Shown in pieces: positions 1 through 9,391 of a DNA stretch of 64,000 nucleotides. The stretch comes from a virus, in the IMG/VR virus record IMGVR_UViG_3300020220_000019, positions 1-64,000 of that record; one strand, written 5' to 3'. Each line of letters begins with the position of its first letter. Position 1 is the first letter of the stretch. The notes beneath the pieces were generated by a model that saw only the letters and a list, made by a program, of their open reading frames with translations, was not told where the DNA came from and made no database searches. The position numbers were made by a program, and so were the translations under genes.

Positions 1-2116
1 TCGTGGCAGAAGATGTGATGTCTCCACCGTTGACCGCAAGGTCACCAGTTACCACTGTGTTGGCGTTATTGATTGTTGTTGTACCAGTTGCAGCACCAAT
101 TGAAACTGTTGTTCCTGCGCCACCAATGTTGAGGGTTGTGGCTGTAGTATTCAATAAATTAAATGTCGTGGCAGATGTTGTGATGTCTCCACCGTTGACC
201 GCGAGGTCACCAGTGATGGTGAGACTATCTGTTGTCTTGTTGTAGGTTAGTCCAGAATCGCCACCAAGAGCAGAACCACCATCGTTGAACATTACTTGAG
301 TATCAGAACCAGCAACAAGCGCAACAGTGCCTGTGGCGTTGGGCAACGTAATGGTTTGATCTGCGGTGGGATCTGCAACCGTAAGAGTCGTTTCAAATCC
401 GTTATTTGTTACACCCTCCCAAATAAGGTTTACTTGGGTTGTTACTGGAGTGATATCGTCGGTTGATTTTGTACCCAGGTATATGTCTCCACCATTAAAA
501 TCTACTGTTGCCCCAACTCCAGGATGTACCGTGACAGATGGGAATGTTCCATCATTAAATGGAATTGCGGTCGATGATGGTGACAACACAATATCACCGA
601 AAGGGGCAATCGTCAGATGGTTGGTTCCCGCAGCAGTGATTGTGGTTATTGTATTTGTTGTATTGCCAAGTATTAAGCTTGCATTTCTTATATGTGCTGT
701 TCCTGATGTTGCACCCATAGTCAGAGCTGTTGCTGCGCCACCAACATTGAGTGTTGTAGCATTTGTATTAAATACTGTTGCTGTACCAGTAGATGTAGTT
801 GTAATGTCTCCACCATTGACCGCAAGGTCGCCAGTTACCGCTGTATTGGCATTATTGATTGTAGTTGTACCAGTTGCAGCACCAATTGAAACTGTTGTTC
901 CGGCACCACCAATGTTGAGGGTTGTCGCCGTGGTGTTGAAAAGGTTTTGCGTCGTCGTGTTCCCGACTAGGGTGCCACCACGGATTGTGGTGGTGGCTCC
1001 AGAAGTTGCGCCCATAGTCAGAGCTGTTGCTGCACCAAAGGCATTTACTGTGGTATGGCTAGTATTAAAGACGTTTTGTGTTGAAGAAAGCGCACTTCCT
1101 GCTAGCGTCGCGCTATTTATAGTGGTTGTACCAGCTTCATTTGATCCAATATTGACATTTGTAGTTGAACCTGTTAAACCGTTTGTTGCAAGATTGAGGG
1201 TCTTGGTTCCAGAAACATCAGCGTTGCCTAGTATGTTTATGGTTCCTGATCCGCCGATGTTCATGGTGGAGACTGTCGTGGTCAGCAGATTGAAAGTGCT
1301 GGCAGAAGATGTGATGTCTCCACCGTTGACCGCAAGGTCACCAGTTACCACTGTGTTGGCGTTATTGATTGTTGTTGTACCAGTTGCAGCACCAATTGAA
1401 ACTGTTGTTCCAGCACCAGCCATGTTTACTGTTGTAGCATTTGTATTGAATACTGTTGCTGTACCAGTAGATGTGGTTGTGATATCTCCACCATTGACCG
1501 CAAGGTCGCCAGAAATAGCAAGAGTATCGGTACTTGGATTAAAAGTTATGTTGTCGGAAGAATCTATATAAAAACTTGCAGATGTTGTGGAAGTTGCATC
1601 TGTAAAAACTAAATTGTAAGAAGCGCTGTTTCCAGTTTCTGTGACTGAAACGCTTGATGCAGTACCTGCAGATATCCAGCTCAGTGTTCCTCCTGTTGTA
1701 GAGGAAAGAACATAACCGTTAGCACCGGGAGCTTCTGGCAATGTATAAGTTATATTGCTTGTTATTGCAGAACTTGTAGTTATCGCAATATAATTGCTTC
1801 CATTTGCATCGGCTTCGTAAAGACGTATTTCCTTATTATTGTCAAGATAAACATCTCCTGTAAATGTAGCTCCGCTCAAAGGTGCGAAATAGTCACCTAT
1901 GGCTTTTTTTGTTGCGATTTTTAAGTCGCTTGTCCATGTAGTTCCGTTTGTTGAACTATTTTCAATCTCTGCACCAACCCACTTTACTCCGTTTGAATTT
2001 ACTCCGACGAAAAGCTGATTGTCAGCAGTGTTTATCGCCGGTTCCCCTATGGAAAGCGAAGCTGGAATTCCTGATGTAGTTTTTCTTTTAAATTGAATTG
2101 TTGGATTTGTTGCCAT
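1..2116 (-). CDS. Long repetitive tail-fibre protein, 3' end cut by window edge
   Basis: The minus frame opens at the ATG at 2114-2116 and stays open to base 1, giving at least 705 residues without a stop. The N-terminus (MATNPTIQFKRKTTSG) and a low-complexity body of repeating GDLAVNGGDIT and GAGTTVSIGAATGTTTI units are typical of beta-helical phage tail-fibre or spike proteins. The repeats are close to identical at the DNA level, which suggests gene conversion or slippage. It lies downstream of three short fibre-like genes on the same strand and is probably co-expressed with them. The receptor-binding C-terminus is outside the window. The open plus-strand frames over this region are antisense shadows of the repeats. 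Confidence 0.85.
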   Translation of the reverse strand, partial: MATNPTIQFKRKTTSGIPASLSIGEPAINTADNQLFVGVNSNGVKWVGAEIENSSTNGTTWTSDLKIATKKAIGDYFAPLSGATFTGDVYLDNNKEIRLYEADANGSNYIAITTSSAITSNITYTLPEAPGANGYVLSSTTGGTLSWISAGTASSVSVTETGNSASYNLVFTDATSTTSASFYIDSSDNITFNPSTDTLAISGDLAVNGGDITTTSTGTATVFNTNATTVNMAGAGTTVSIGAATGTTTINNANTVVTGDLAVNGGDITSSASTFNLLTTTVSTMNIGGSGTINILGNADVSGTKTLNLATNGLTGSTTNVNIGSNEAGTTTINSATLAGSALSSTQNVFNTSHTTVNAFGAATALTMGATSGATTTIRGGTLVGNTTTQNLFNTTATTLNIGGAGTTVSIGAATGTTTINNANTAVTGDLAVNGGDITTTSTGTATVFNTNATTLNVGGAATALTMGATSGTAHIRNASLILGNTTNTITTITAAGTNHLTIAPFGDIVLSPSSTAIPFNDGTFPSVTVHPGVGATVDFNGGDIYLGTKSTDDITPVTTQVNLIWEGVTNNGFETTLTVADPTADQTITLPNATGTVALVAGSDTQVMFNDGGSALGGDSGLTYNKTTDSLTITGDLAVNGGDITTSATTFNLLNTTATTLNIGGAGTTVSIGAATGTTTINNANTVVTGDLAVNGGDITSSAT
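5..115. repeat. 111-bp direct repeat, copy 1 (copy 2 at 1301-1411)
   Basis: Bases 5-115 and 1301-1411 match over their full length as read by eye and encode the same NGGDIT/AATGTTTINNAN block of the fibre gene. A third, diverged copy lies around 795-900. Such repeats allow recombination that changes fibre length. Confidence 0.8.
1301..1411. repeat. 111-bp direct repeat, copy 2
   Basis: Partner of the block at 5-115 inside the same fibre gene. Confidence 0.8.
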
Positions 2117-2147
2117 TAAAAATACCTCTATATTTTAATTTTAAAAT

Positions 2148-2633
2148 TTATTCGTAAAAACCTCCATCTAAGTTATCTGGTATCGTATCTATAGTATTGC
2201 CCTCAATTGTCTGGTATGGATTAAGAGCGTATATACTTCCATTCACTATAAGGTCTCCATTGATAGTAAGTGAAGTAGAGACACCATTATTTGGATTTAT
2301 GGAATCAAGATTGTTTATGTCTCCGTAATTTGCGTCAAACTGGACACCGGACGTGGGAGTAGGAAAATTAGAAAGAGCAACTATGTCTCCTGTATTACCA
2401 TTTATAGTATTAACAATTCCGTCGTTAACCCATTCAACTCCATTGTACACAAGACCATCACCTGCATATGGGTCTGTCAACGTAACGTCTTCTAGATCAT
2501 TAAGATATCTCACTCCTCCAGAAGATCCGAATGAAAAAAAGTCCCAAGCATAACCATTCCACTGCCATGTCTTGTCTCCAAAAGAATATGTCTGTCCTGC
2601 TGTGGGAGATGAGGGAAAATTTACTGTTGGCAT
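2148..2633 (-). CDS. Short fibre-associated protein with FPSSP/WQWNGYAW N-terminal domain
   Basis: 161 residues. The start MPTVNFPSSPTAGQTYSF followed by KTWQWNGYAWD is a small domain common at the N-terminus of phage tail-fibre and neck-appendage proteins. The genes starting at 3083 and 4022 begin with the same FPxSP element, so they are probably paralogues. The rest is Asn/Asp/Gly-rich, as in fibre shafts. It lies 32 bases upstream of the long fibre gene on the same strand. The exact role is unknown. Confidence 0.75.
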   Translation of the reverse strand: MPTVNFPSSPTAGQTYSFGDKTWQWNGYAWDFFSFGSSGGVRYLNDLEDVTLTDPYAGDGLVYNGVEWVNDGIVNTINGNTGDIVALSNFPTPTSGVQFDANYGDINNLDSINPNNGVSTSLTINGDLIVNGSIYALNPYQTIEGNTIDTIPDNLDGGFYE

Positions 2634-2693
2634 AAAAATTATTATTAAATATTATTAAATAATCCTATGAATAAATAAAACGATAAATTAATT

Positions 2694-3251
<558 letters not shown>

Positions 3252-3255
<4 letters not shown>

Positions 3256-4022
3256 ATTATTCTCCATCCATTTCTATATATAAGGTCAACTACTCCATTG
3301 TCTATATCTATTATAGCAGAGCTGACATTGTCTATTGTATCTGATATATCATATGGAAGTATTTCTATATACATAGATGGGCCACTTGCGTTTCCAGATT
3401 CATCCTTAATTACAACCATTTTACCTTCATCTGGACTCTCTGGTAAAGTTATTGTAACTATACCGGCGTAATTAACGCCAACATAATAATCGGTTGATAT
3501 CATAGAGTAAGAAGATGTGGTAACGGAAACAGTATTTCCTTTTATTGATCCAAAGTAAGGATTTATAGTTGGCTGCATCCACTGATAGCTACTGCCATCA
3601 TAAACATATATGTATTCATCTCCTGTTACAGAATCCATCCAGCGATCACCAATATTTGGATTTGATGGAGGAGAAGTCCTATAGTAAAATTGAGTCTTTA
3701 AATTTAATATTGTTTGCAAACCATTTATATTAGAAATGGAATGACTGTGAGGAGTTGTATAGACATTTACCCAATATTTATCATCTCCATCATTGATGAG
3801 AACATATTCAATTCCTGTGGATGTATTAAACCATCTATCGCCAGCTTTATATGAATTTACAGAAGGTGCGGTTTCTGATGCAATAAATACAACACCTCCT
3901 GAACCAATTTGAGAACAAACCCATCCAGGTATGCTTAGTTTGTAAACCCACTTACGACCATCAATTGATACCTCTTGATTATTTGATGGAGACCTTGGAA
4001 ATGATGTAATTGGTATTGCCAT
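3252..4022 (-). CDS. Fibre-like structural protein with repeated GDRW motifs
   Basis: 256 residues from the ATG at 4022; an upstream in-frame TTG overlapping the previous stop is an alternative. The N-terminus (ITSFPRSPSNNQEV) is a divergent member of the FPSSP domain seen in neighbours. Two copies of an AGDRWFNTSTG/GDRWMDSVTGDEY motif follow at about residues 65 and 125. Such motifs are common in phage tail appendages and also occur in the next upstream gene. The C-terminal half is beta-rich by composition. It is probably a virion surface protein. Confidence 0.65.
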
Positions 4023-4030
4023 AAATTTAC

Positions 4031-4243
4031 TCAAGATATACTATCACCAGGATAATCTCCAGAAAGATCAAACCACTGATACGCATCTGGGTTTTCTGAA
4101 ACCTTTAAATATATAAACTCGTTCATATTATTTGTATTCAACCACCTATCGCCCAATTTTGCATTGGTGGGTGCAGTATCTTGTTGAAAAAATCTTATTG
4201 CTGATGGATCAGGCTTACCAGCAGAAAATCCTATTAATGGCAT
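4031..4243 (-). CDS. Small fibre-cluster protein with GDRW motif
   Basis: 70 residues. It carries APTNAKLGDRWLNTNN and an aromatic IYLKVSENPDAYQWF segment, the same pattern as one repeat of the following gene. It is first in the minus-strand fibre cluster, and its end overlaps the alternative start of the next gene. Probably structural; function unknown. Confidence 0.6.
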   Translation of the reverse strand: MPLIGFSAGKPDPSAIRFFQQDTAPTNAKLGDRWLNTNNMNEFIYLKVSENPDAYQWFDLSGDYPGDSIS

Positions 4244-4289
4244 AATTAAATTATTCTATATTTTGTTTTATAAACCTGTAAAACTATGT

Positions 4290-4795
4290 TAGTTTATTAT
4301 TTTAAAGATTATGTCGAAAGAGGTATTACGAGTCAAGGCAAAGACTCAACATCTAAGTTTTCTTGGGCGCTTGGCACGGCCCGTGGACGAAAGTCTCAAA
4401 TGCCTAGTAGCACGTTTCTGAACGTGGAGAAAAGGTCGTCAAGGTAGAACCGGAACTGATCTGATCATCAGAATGGAGAGAATCTCTAGCCAAAAGAGAT
4501 CCATGCCTGCTCGGGCAAATGACTCAAAATTTATTAAAACGAAAACCCCCGAAGAAATTAATTTATAAAATCTAAAAACAAAAATATAAAATATGAGCAA
4601 TTCTAGGAATAGATGGGCGCTTGTCCTTTACTTGAAAAAGTCCTAGTCTTATAGTAAAGTGGCGGTTCGTTTTCCTGGGACGATATTACGCCTTCAGATA
4701 ATGATGGTTAAGAAAAAAATGATTAAATAATTTTCAAATATGCTTGATGGCCCGAAAGGGACATCAACATGCGAACGAAGTGAGCTAAATAAAAA
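4290..4795 (+). ncRNA. Candidate large structured non-coding RNA
   Basis: About 500 bases between convergent minus-strand genes contain no plausible reading frame but many local inverted repeats: GAGTC/GACTC (4330-4347), CACG/CGTG (about 4374-4385), a GGAC-GAAA-GTCT hairpin near 4385, CACGTT-TCTG-AACGTG (4411-4426), CTGAT/ATCAG (4456-4471), TGCC/GGCA near 4505, CTTTACT/AGTAAAG (4626-4659) and GATG-CCC-GAAA-GGG-CATC (4746-4765). Two stems are capped by GAAA tetraloops only when read on the plus strand. The word GGGCGCTTG occurs twice (4365 and 4615). Phages are known to carry large ornate RNAs such as GOLLD and ROOL; I cannot assign this one to a class. A group I intron without host exons is an alternative. 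Confidence 0.55.
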
Positions 4796-4802
4796 GAGAA
4801 AA

Positions 4803-5672
4803 TCAAATCTTATCTTTTTCTATTTCAAGATCAACAAGAGAACCATTCCCATAATTTGAACTAACATGAGATATAAGAGTTTGACTATGAGAAGTGGTTA
4901 TAAACTGAACATTTGGAAAAACTGAAACAAGTTTATCAACAAGAACTGGGTGTCTCTTGAAATAAATATGCATTTCGATATTATCAATTAAACAAATTTT
5001 GGGATTAGTAAAAGTGATCTTATCACAAAGAGAACGAAGTAATGTAGCTATTTTCTTCTCTCCATCACTCATTCTTTTGTAATGAACAGTAACATCATTC
5101 TTTTGTATTGTAAAATCAAGAAAAAAAGAAACTTCAGTTTCCATATCAAAAGTTGAAATAAATTTATCTAATTTGCAAGGCAAGTTGTATGTTGCATTAG
5201 CCAATTCTATAAATTTGTCAGAACATTCAGAATTAATCTGAAACTTACCCATATTTATTGGATGATCTGCATCTGTAAAGATACACCATCCATCCTGGTC
5301 TGAATTATAATGAGGCAAATCAGTTGAAACAACTGAATCATTAACTTCTGTTTTATAATACTTGTTTTCATCAGTAGAAAAAAAAGTACCAATCATTTTA
5401 AGTTTATTTTTTGTTTTATTGTATTTAAAATATGTTGGATCATAATTTGTATCAAATGTAAGTTTTCTGAAAAACAAGTCACTGTTTCTACCAAAAAACT
5501 GACTTGGATGTGATAGTATTCTAACTGCTTGTAAAAAAGTAGACTTACCAAATCCGTTAGGACCAAAAAATACAGTAAATGGTCTGAACTTCTCGCTTTG
5601 GTCGAAAAAGTCAAGAGAGAACTTTTTGTACCCACAGAAATTTTCTAAATAAATACTTTTGAGGTAAATCAT
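4803..5672 (-). CDS. RecF/SMC-like AAA ATPase (AAA_15/AAA_21 type)
   Basis: 289 residues from the ATG at 5672, which overlaps the divergent start at 5671; an upstream extension of 35 codons is unlikely. The N-terminus IYLENFCGYKKFSLDF is the usual first strand of this family. Walker A is GPNGFGKST (37-45), the ABC-like signature is SDGEKK near residue 205, and Walker B is ICLIDNIEMHIYF followed by the His switch TTSHSQ. The residue after the Walker B Asp, normally the catalytic Glu, is Asn here, so hydrolysis may be slow or lost. Related ATPases act in DNA repair and in defence systems such as OLD-type nucleases, but no nuclease domain is attached. Confidence 0.75.
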   Translation of the reverse strand: MIYLKSIYLENFCGYKKFSLDFFDQSEKFRPFTVFFGPNGFGKSTFLQAVRILSHPSQFFGRNSDLFFRKLTFDTNYDPTYFKYNKTKNKLKMIGTFFSTDENKYYKTEVNDSVVSTDLPHYNSDQDGWCIFTDADHPINMGKFQINSECSDKFIELANATYNLPCKLDKFISTFDMETEVSFFLDFTIQKNDVTVHYKRMSDGEKKIATLLRSLCDKITFTNPKICLIDNIEMHIYFKRHPVLVDKLVSVFPNVQFITTSHSQTLISHVSSNYGNGSLVDLEIEKDKI

Positions 5673-6330
5673 GAAAAACACATCCCAGACAGACAGTAGT
5701 TTAGACTTTTTTTCGACTTTAGATAAAATATTAATTGGAACAGAGATTATTGATGAAATATCAAGACTTGAGTACAATACTGAAAACTACACTGTTGATT
5801 TCTCAATCAAAGAGGGAAAAATGGTTTGTTCTAAAAACTGGAACACATGTATAAAGTTTGATGTAACAAATTCTCCTAACCTTAGAAAAATAATAAACTT
5901 TCTTAGTTCAGATGATACATACGTTTCTCCAGACACAATTACAAATTTTGATAGATTCAGAAACCAAATAGGTCAAACAATATGTGAAAGTTTTAATAAA
6001 GAACTCGTTTCAATTATTGTAAACAATGTATTTGGAATTAAATATGACAATAAGCTACCAATGAAATGTGTAGAAATAGATATTTCAGACAAGCCAGAAA
6101 TAGACTATTTGCTAGTTGTTTCAAAAATGACACCACCTGGTGTACAAACAGACCCAGTGACTGAAGAATTATTCAAAATACATTTAGAGACCAATCGTGA
6201 TCCTAATGAAATTATTGAAGAATTTAAGAAAAAGGAAGATCCAAGGTTTAAATATGTCAAATCTTGTGAAAAAAGAAAACATTTTTTTGAATTTTCAATA
6301 TATTTAATGATTGATTATTCAAAAATGTAG
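5671..6330 (+). CDS. Unknown protein, 219 aa
   Basis: The start has GAGG six bases upstream and overlaps the divergent ATPase start, so the two genes share a very short control region. The protein is acidic and Asn-rich with no signal peptide, membrane segment or recognised motif. The C-terminal third (KKKEDPRFKYVKSCEKRKH) is charged. It ends with TAG. Confidence 0.6.
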   Translation: MKNTSQTDSSLDFFSTLDKILIGTEIIDEISRLEYNTENYTVDFSIKEGKMVCSKNWNTCIKFDVTNSPNLRKIINFLSSDDTYVSPDTITNFDRFRNQIGQTICESFNKELVSIIVNNVFGIKYDNKLPMKCVEIDISDKPEIDYLLVVSKMTPPGVQTDPVTEELFKIHLETNRDPNEIIEEFKKKEDPRFKYVKSCEKRKHFFEFSIYLMIDYSKM

Positions 6331-6379
6331 AAGGTAAAATATTAAAATCATGTAAAAAGTAAGTTACAGGAGAATTTAC

Positions 6380-6730
6380 ATGGTTTATTTAGTATCAACT
6401 TCTTATAATCATAAAAAACCTTCTTTATTTAAAGAAGCTGCCGAATACCAAGGCAAAAAAGTACCAATTGGTAAAATAATGAAGGGTGACGTTAAGAAAT
6501 TCAAAGTATACGTCATTAATCCCAAAACAAAAAAAGTTAAAAAGGTAAATTTCGGACACGGTGGATCGAGTGCCAGAGCAAAAGGCGAAAAAACGCTATC
6601 CATCAAGAGAAACAAGCCAAATAGACAAAAAAGTTTTTTGGCTCGTCACAATTGCGACTCCAAAAAGGACAAGACTTCTGCGGGATACTGGAGCTGTAGA
6701 GCTTGGCGTAAGGGAACAAAATTACCATAA
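6380..6730 (+). CDS. Small basic protein with RHNC...YWSC motif
   Basis: 116 residues, strongly basic, with GGAG before the start. The C-terminal pattern is SFLARHNCDSKKD followed by SAGYWSCRAWRKG. It resembles a small family found in myoviruses and cyanophages (DUF5872-like, by memory), where FGxxG, a Lys-rich stretch, RHxC and YWSC are conserved. The spaced His/Cys residues could bind a metal. It opens a plus-strand run with the next two genes. Confidence 0.6.
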   Translation: MVYLVSTSYNHKKPSLFKEAAEYQGKKVPIGKIMKGDVKKFKVYVINPKTKKVKKVNFGHGGSSARAKGEKTLSIKRNKPNRQKSFLARHNCDSKKDKTSAGYWSCRAWRKGTKLP

Positions 6731-6744
6731 AAAAAGGAGAAAAA

Positions 6745-7185
6745 ATGGATAAATATGAGATTGAAAACGGTCAATGGAAAGTTAAAACAGCTCAAGAAGC
6801 ACCACAGTACGAAGATGCTGGATGGTTTTCTACTAATGATACTGCACTTAGAAGTTTGAATCTTGACAGAGCAAAACAGATATTTACTCTTGTATACGGA
6901 GATGGGTCTAGCACAAACGGACAATGGGTTCAGTATTTAAAGAATTCAATTCAAGCCTTTCAGTATCTTGACGCTGATTATGCGCCAAACATGCAAGCCC
7001 TGATTGAAGATCTTGAAGAAGTAAGAGAGATTAATTTAAATAATTTAAGAGCAATGGAAAGAGAAAAAGCTCCTGGACAATTTGACATGGGAACTTTTGA
7101 TCCAAGCGGAGGCAAAAAAGGACCGTCTAAACCGGGTGCAGCTCGTCAATCTAGTGGAAGATCACAAAGGACTCCATCTTTTTAA
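6745..7185 (+). CDS. Unknown probable virion protein, 146 aa
   Basis: A strong site (AAGGAG) precedes the start 14 bases after the previous gene. The N-terminal region contains GQWKVKTAQEAPQYE, matching the K-x-A-Q peptide seen in several other proteins of this genome. A helical middle is followed by a disordered Gly/Pro/Ser/Arg-rich tail. No known domain was recognised; a structural or internal virion protein is an inference. Confidence 0.6.
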   Translation: MDKYEIENGQWKVKTAQEAPQYEDAGWFSTNDTALRSLNLDRAKQIFTLVYGDGSSTNGQWVQYLKNSIQAFQYLDADYAPNMQALIEDLEEVREINLNNLRAMEREKAPGQFDMGTFDPSGGKKGPSKPGAARQSSGRSQRTPSF

Positions 7186-7205
7186 TTAATAAATAGGGAA
7201 TTAAT

Positions 7206-8192
7206 ATGAAATTTAATCTTAAAAAACAAGCTCAGTTACAAAATGAATCTGATGCAATTAAAAACCTTATAGGAGGTTTTTCTGATTTTAAAACAGCTCA
7301 AACTCCTCCTTCTTCCCCACAGGCACCTGCTGCTGCTGCAAATTCTGCAGCACAAAGTGCATCTACTGGTGGTGGAGCTACTGGTGGTGGAGCTGCTGGT
7401 GGCGGAGCTGCTGGTGGCGGAGCTGCTGGTGGCGGAGCTGCTGGTGGCGGAGCTGCTGGTGGCGGAGCTTCTGGTGGCGGAGCTACTGGTGGTGGAGCTG
7501 CGTCTTCCCCAGCAGCACAAGGTGGTACAGCCCCAGCAGCACAGCAAGTGCAACAAGAGTCTAGCCAGGTAGGAGTAGTCAAATCCATACCAAATGGAGG
7601 CATATTTGAGGTTACAGCAAAAGCAGATTATATGGTAGCTCTTCTTATTGGTTCCAATGTTCCACAGATGTCGCCAAGAAGAGGTGGAGCTGCAGTAACT
7701 GAACCAGCAAATGAAGAAGAAATGCAGTTTATATTACCATACGCTTATAGCGGAAGAACAGTAGTAGCAACTTCTGCTGAATCAAAAATGAAAGAATCAT
7801 ATAGGGTTTCTTCTGCAAATTTTAGACTTAAGCAAGAGGTCTTTGAAAACGATGAGGGAGAGCAGGAGACATATGGTCCAACACCAGCCTTAGCTCCAGC
7901 ATATATTGTTTATGGACCAACTGCCCTTACAAATCTTGCAAATGATGGTGGTTCTGATGAGAATGAGGGCAAAGTTGGTTTTTACATTTACACCCCCGTA
8001 ATTAAGGATGGGTACGGATGGTTTGAAATGGATCTTATGACACAAGAAGGACAGGCGCTTATGGGAAAACTACAAGCACCTAAATCCGTTTCAGCCTCTC
8101 CTGCCCCAGCAGCAGCCGCTCCTGCAGCCGCTCCTGCAGCCGCTCCTGCCACAGCAGAAGAAGGACCTGGTCCAGGTCCTGATGCGCCATAG
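7206..8192 (+). CDS. Unknown protein with Ala/Gly repeat linker, interrupted by TAG
   Basis: 328 residues to the first stop. It begins MKFNLKKQAQ, a variant of the genome's N-terminal tag also seen at 43018, with a second such element (SDFKTAQTPP) near residue 30. Residues 35-115 are a flexible Ala-Gly-rich linker containing a run of GGGA tetrapeptides. A folded domain of about 140 residues follows, then an Ala/Pro tail. The frame continues open for 42 codons after TAG 8190-8192 with the same Pro/Ala-rich character (see next entries). Probably a virion protein. Confidence 0.65.
   Translation: MKFNLKKQAQLQNESDAIKNLIGGFSDFKTAQTPPSSPQAPAAAANSAAQSASTGGGATGGGAAGGGAAGGGAAGGGAAGGGAAGGGASGGGATGGGAASSPAAQGGTAPAAQQVQQESSQVGVVKSIPNGGIFEVTAKADYMVALLIGSNVPQMSPRRGGAAVTEPANEEEMQFILPYAYSGRTVVATSAESKMKESYRVSSANFRLKQEVFENDEGEQETYGPTPALAPAYIVYGPTALTNLANDGGSDENEGKVGFYIYTPVIKDGYGWFEMDLMTQEGQALMGKLQAPKSVSASPAPAAAAPAAAPAAAPATAEEGPGPGPDAP
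7366..7500. repeat. Tandem 12- to 15-bp repeats encoding GGGA
   Basis: Repeated GCTGGTGGCGGA units, nearly identical copies in tandem, encode the Gly/Ala linker of the protein above. They are prone to slippage, so repeat number may vary between isolates. Confidence 0.85.
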
Positions 8193-8321
8193 GGAGCAGA
8201 AACAGTTTACCCAGCAAGGGGAAATCCTTATTCTAGAATAAGGCCAACACCAGCTCCAGGTACAGATGCCTCTCTTACTCCAGCACAACTAGCTGAAAGG
8301 CAAAAACAAAGAGGCTTCTGA
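8193..8321 (+). other. In-frame coding-like extension after TAG 8190
   Basis: Reading through the amber codon adds 42 residues (GAETVYPARGNPYSRIRP ... LAERQKQRGF) before TGA 8319-8321 and a strong terminator. The extension keeps the Pro/Ala/Thr style of the preceding tail. Either the amber is read through or suppressed, or it is a recent nonsense mutation or a sequence error. Confidence 0.5.
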
Positions 8322-8340
8322 TAAAATAGTAAAAACAAAT

Positions 8341-8372
8341 AAAAAAGACGGCCTAAAAACCGTCTTTTTTTA
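8341..8372. terminator. Bidirectional rho-independent terminator
   Basis: AAAAGACGG-CCTAAAAA-CCGTCTTTTTTT forms a hairpin flanked by A and T tracts. It sits between the convergent genes ending at 8321 and 8388 and can serve both. Confidence 0.85.
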
Positions 8373-8387
8373 TTTGTTTTAATACTA

Positions 8388-9278
8388 TTAGTTAAAGAAT
8401 TGATTATTTCTAGAGAAATTAGAATTTGTTCTTCCTCTATTTCTTGCTGCAGCTTGGTCAACTCTTGACATCCTGGAATCTCTTTCTCTATTTCTAGATT
8501 CATTTAAACTTGTTCTATCAGAAGATAGCTCTGTTTGTCTTGCCATGTTTTCTCTTCTTTTTGCATGGGCTTCATCAATTTTTGATTGACGCTCTTGTTC
8601 GTTTCTGCTTTTTATGTTTGCCTTTCTTGAATGATAAGCCATTATTGCATTAATAAAAAAAGAATGTACTTTTTCATTCGAATCAAGTATTCCATACATG
8701 CTTCTTAAATATTCCGAGACGCCTTCTAAATGATGATCTGAATCATCAAATCCCTTTGGACTTGGAGATCTATTAATGATGTTGTCTATTGCCTCTTTCA
8801 CCTGAACATATGTTGCTCCAGATTCCAATATTGCGTCTCCGTCTCCATTTGCTATAAATCTATAAAGATTTTTTACTGCATCTTTGTGTTTTTTATTTTC
8901 ATTTTCTCTATGAGACATAGCCTCTTCGTATGTTTTAAATTCAGGTAAGCCATTTTCTCTTCTTTGTTGATTTACTCTTTCTAAAGAGTACGCCTGAGAC
9001 TGTGTTGTTGATTCTCTTTGCTGATTATCTCTTTGCTCTTGAAGATTTTTTTGCCTTTCATTATGTATTTCTGTCATTAATACATTCATTGATGGATCTG
9101 CTCTCAATGTGGCTATCGATCTATTTGACATAAATACACCCTGGTTTATTTGTCCAGATATATATTGTCCAATTAATCTTATTACTTCTATTTTTTCATT
9201 TTGTGGCAGTGCAGATTTTTCTATTAATGTCTGTACTTTTGAAATTAAGTCTTGGTTTGATTGAGATTTTTTAATCAT
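8388..9278 (-). CDS. Unknown charged helical protein, 296 aa
   Basis: Rich in Arg, Glu, Gln and Asn with long predicted helical stretches (residues 60-130 and 220-280) and a disordered Arg/Asn tail. No domain recognised. An AAGGAA site precedes the ATG. The composition fits a scaffold, core or internal virion protein, but this is inference. Confidence 0.6.
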   Translation of the reverse strand: MIKKSQSNQDLISKVQTLIEKSALPQNEKIEVIRLIGQYISGQINQGVFMSNRSIATLRADPSMNVLMTEIHNERQKNLQEQRDNQQRESTTQSQAYSLERVNQQRRENGLPEFKTYEEAMSHRENENKKHKDAVKNLYRFIANGDGDAILESGATYVQVKEAIDNIINRSPSPKGFDDSDHHLEGVSEYLRSMYGILDSNEKVHSFFINAIMAYHSRKANIKSRNEQERQSKIDEAHAKRRENMARQTELSSDRTSLNESRNRERDSRMSRVDQAAARNRGRTNSNFSRNNQFFN

Positions 9279-9391
9279 TTTATAAATTCCTTAAATATAA
9301 CTTATACAGAATAATACAAATTATTAAATTTAAAACCTTTTATAAAGCGACATATAAGAGGATCTTTTAATTTTAAATTTTATATATAGGT

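Noticed and set aside
366-1571. Long plus-strand open frame with Val/Pro/Ala-rich product
   Set aside because: It is the antisense of the repetitive fibre gene; the minus frame has a normal start, phage-like composition and repeat logic.
7236-7603. Several overlapping frames across the Ala/Gly linker
   Set aside because: They are shadows of the repeat; only the plus frame from 7206 has a flanking folded domain.
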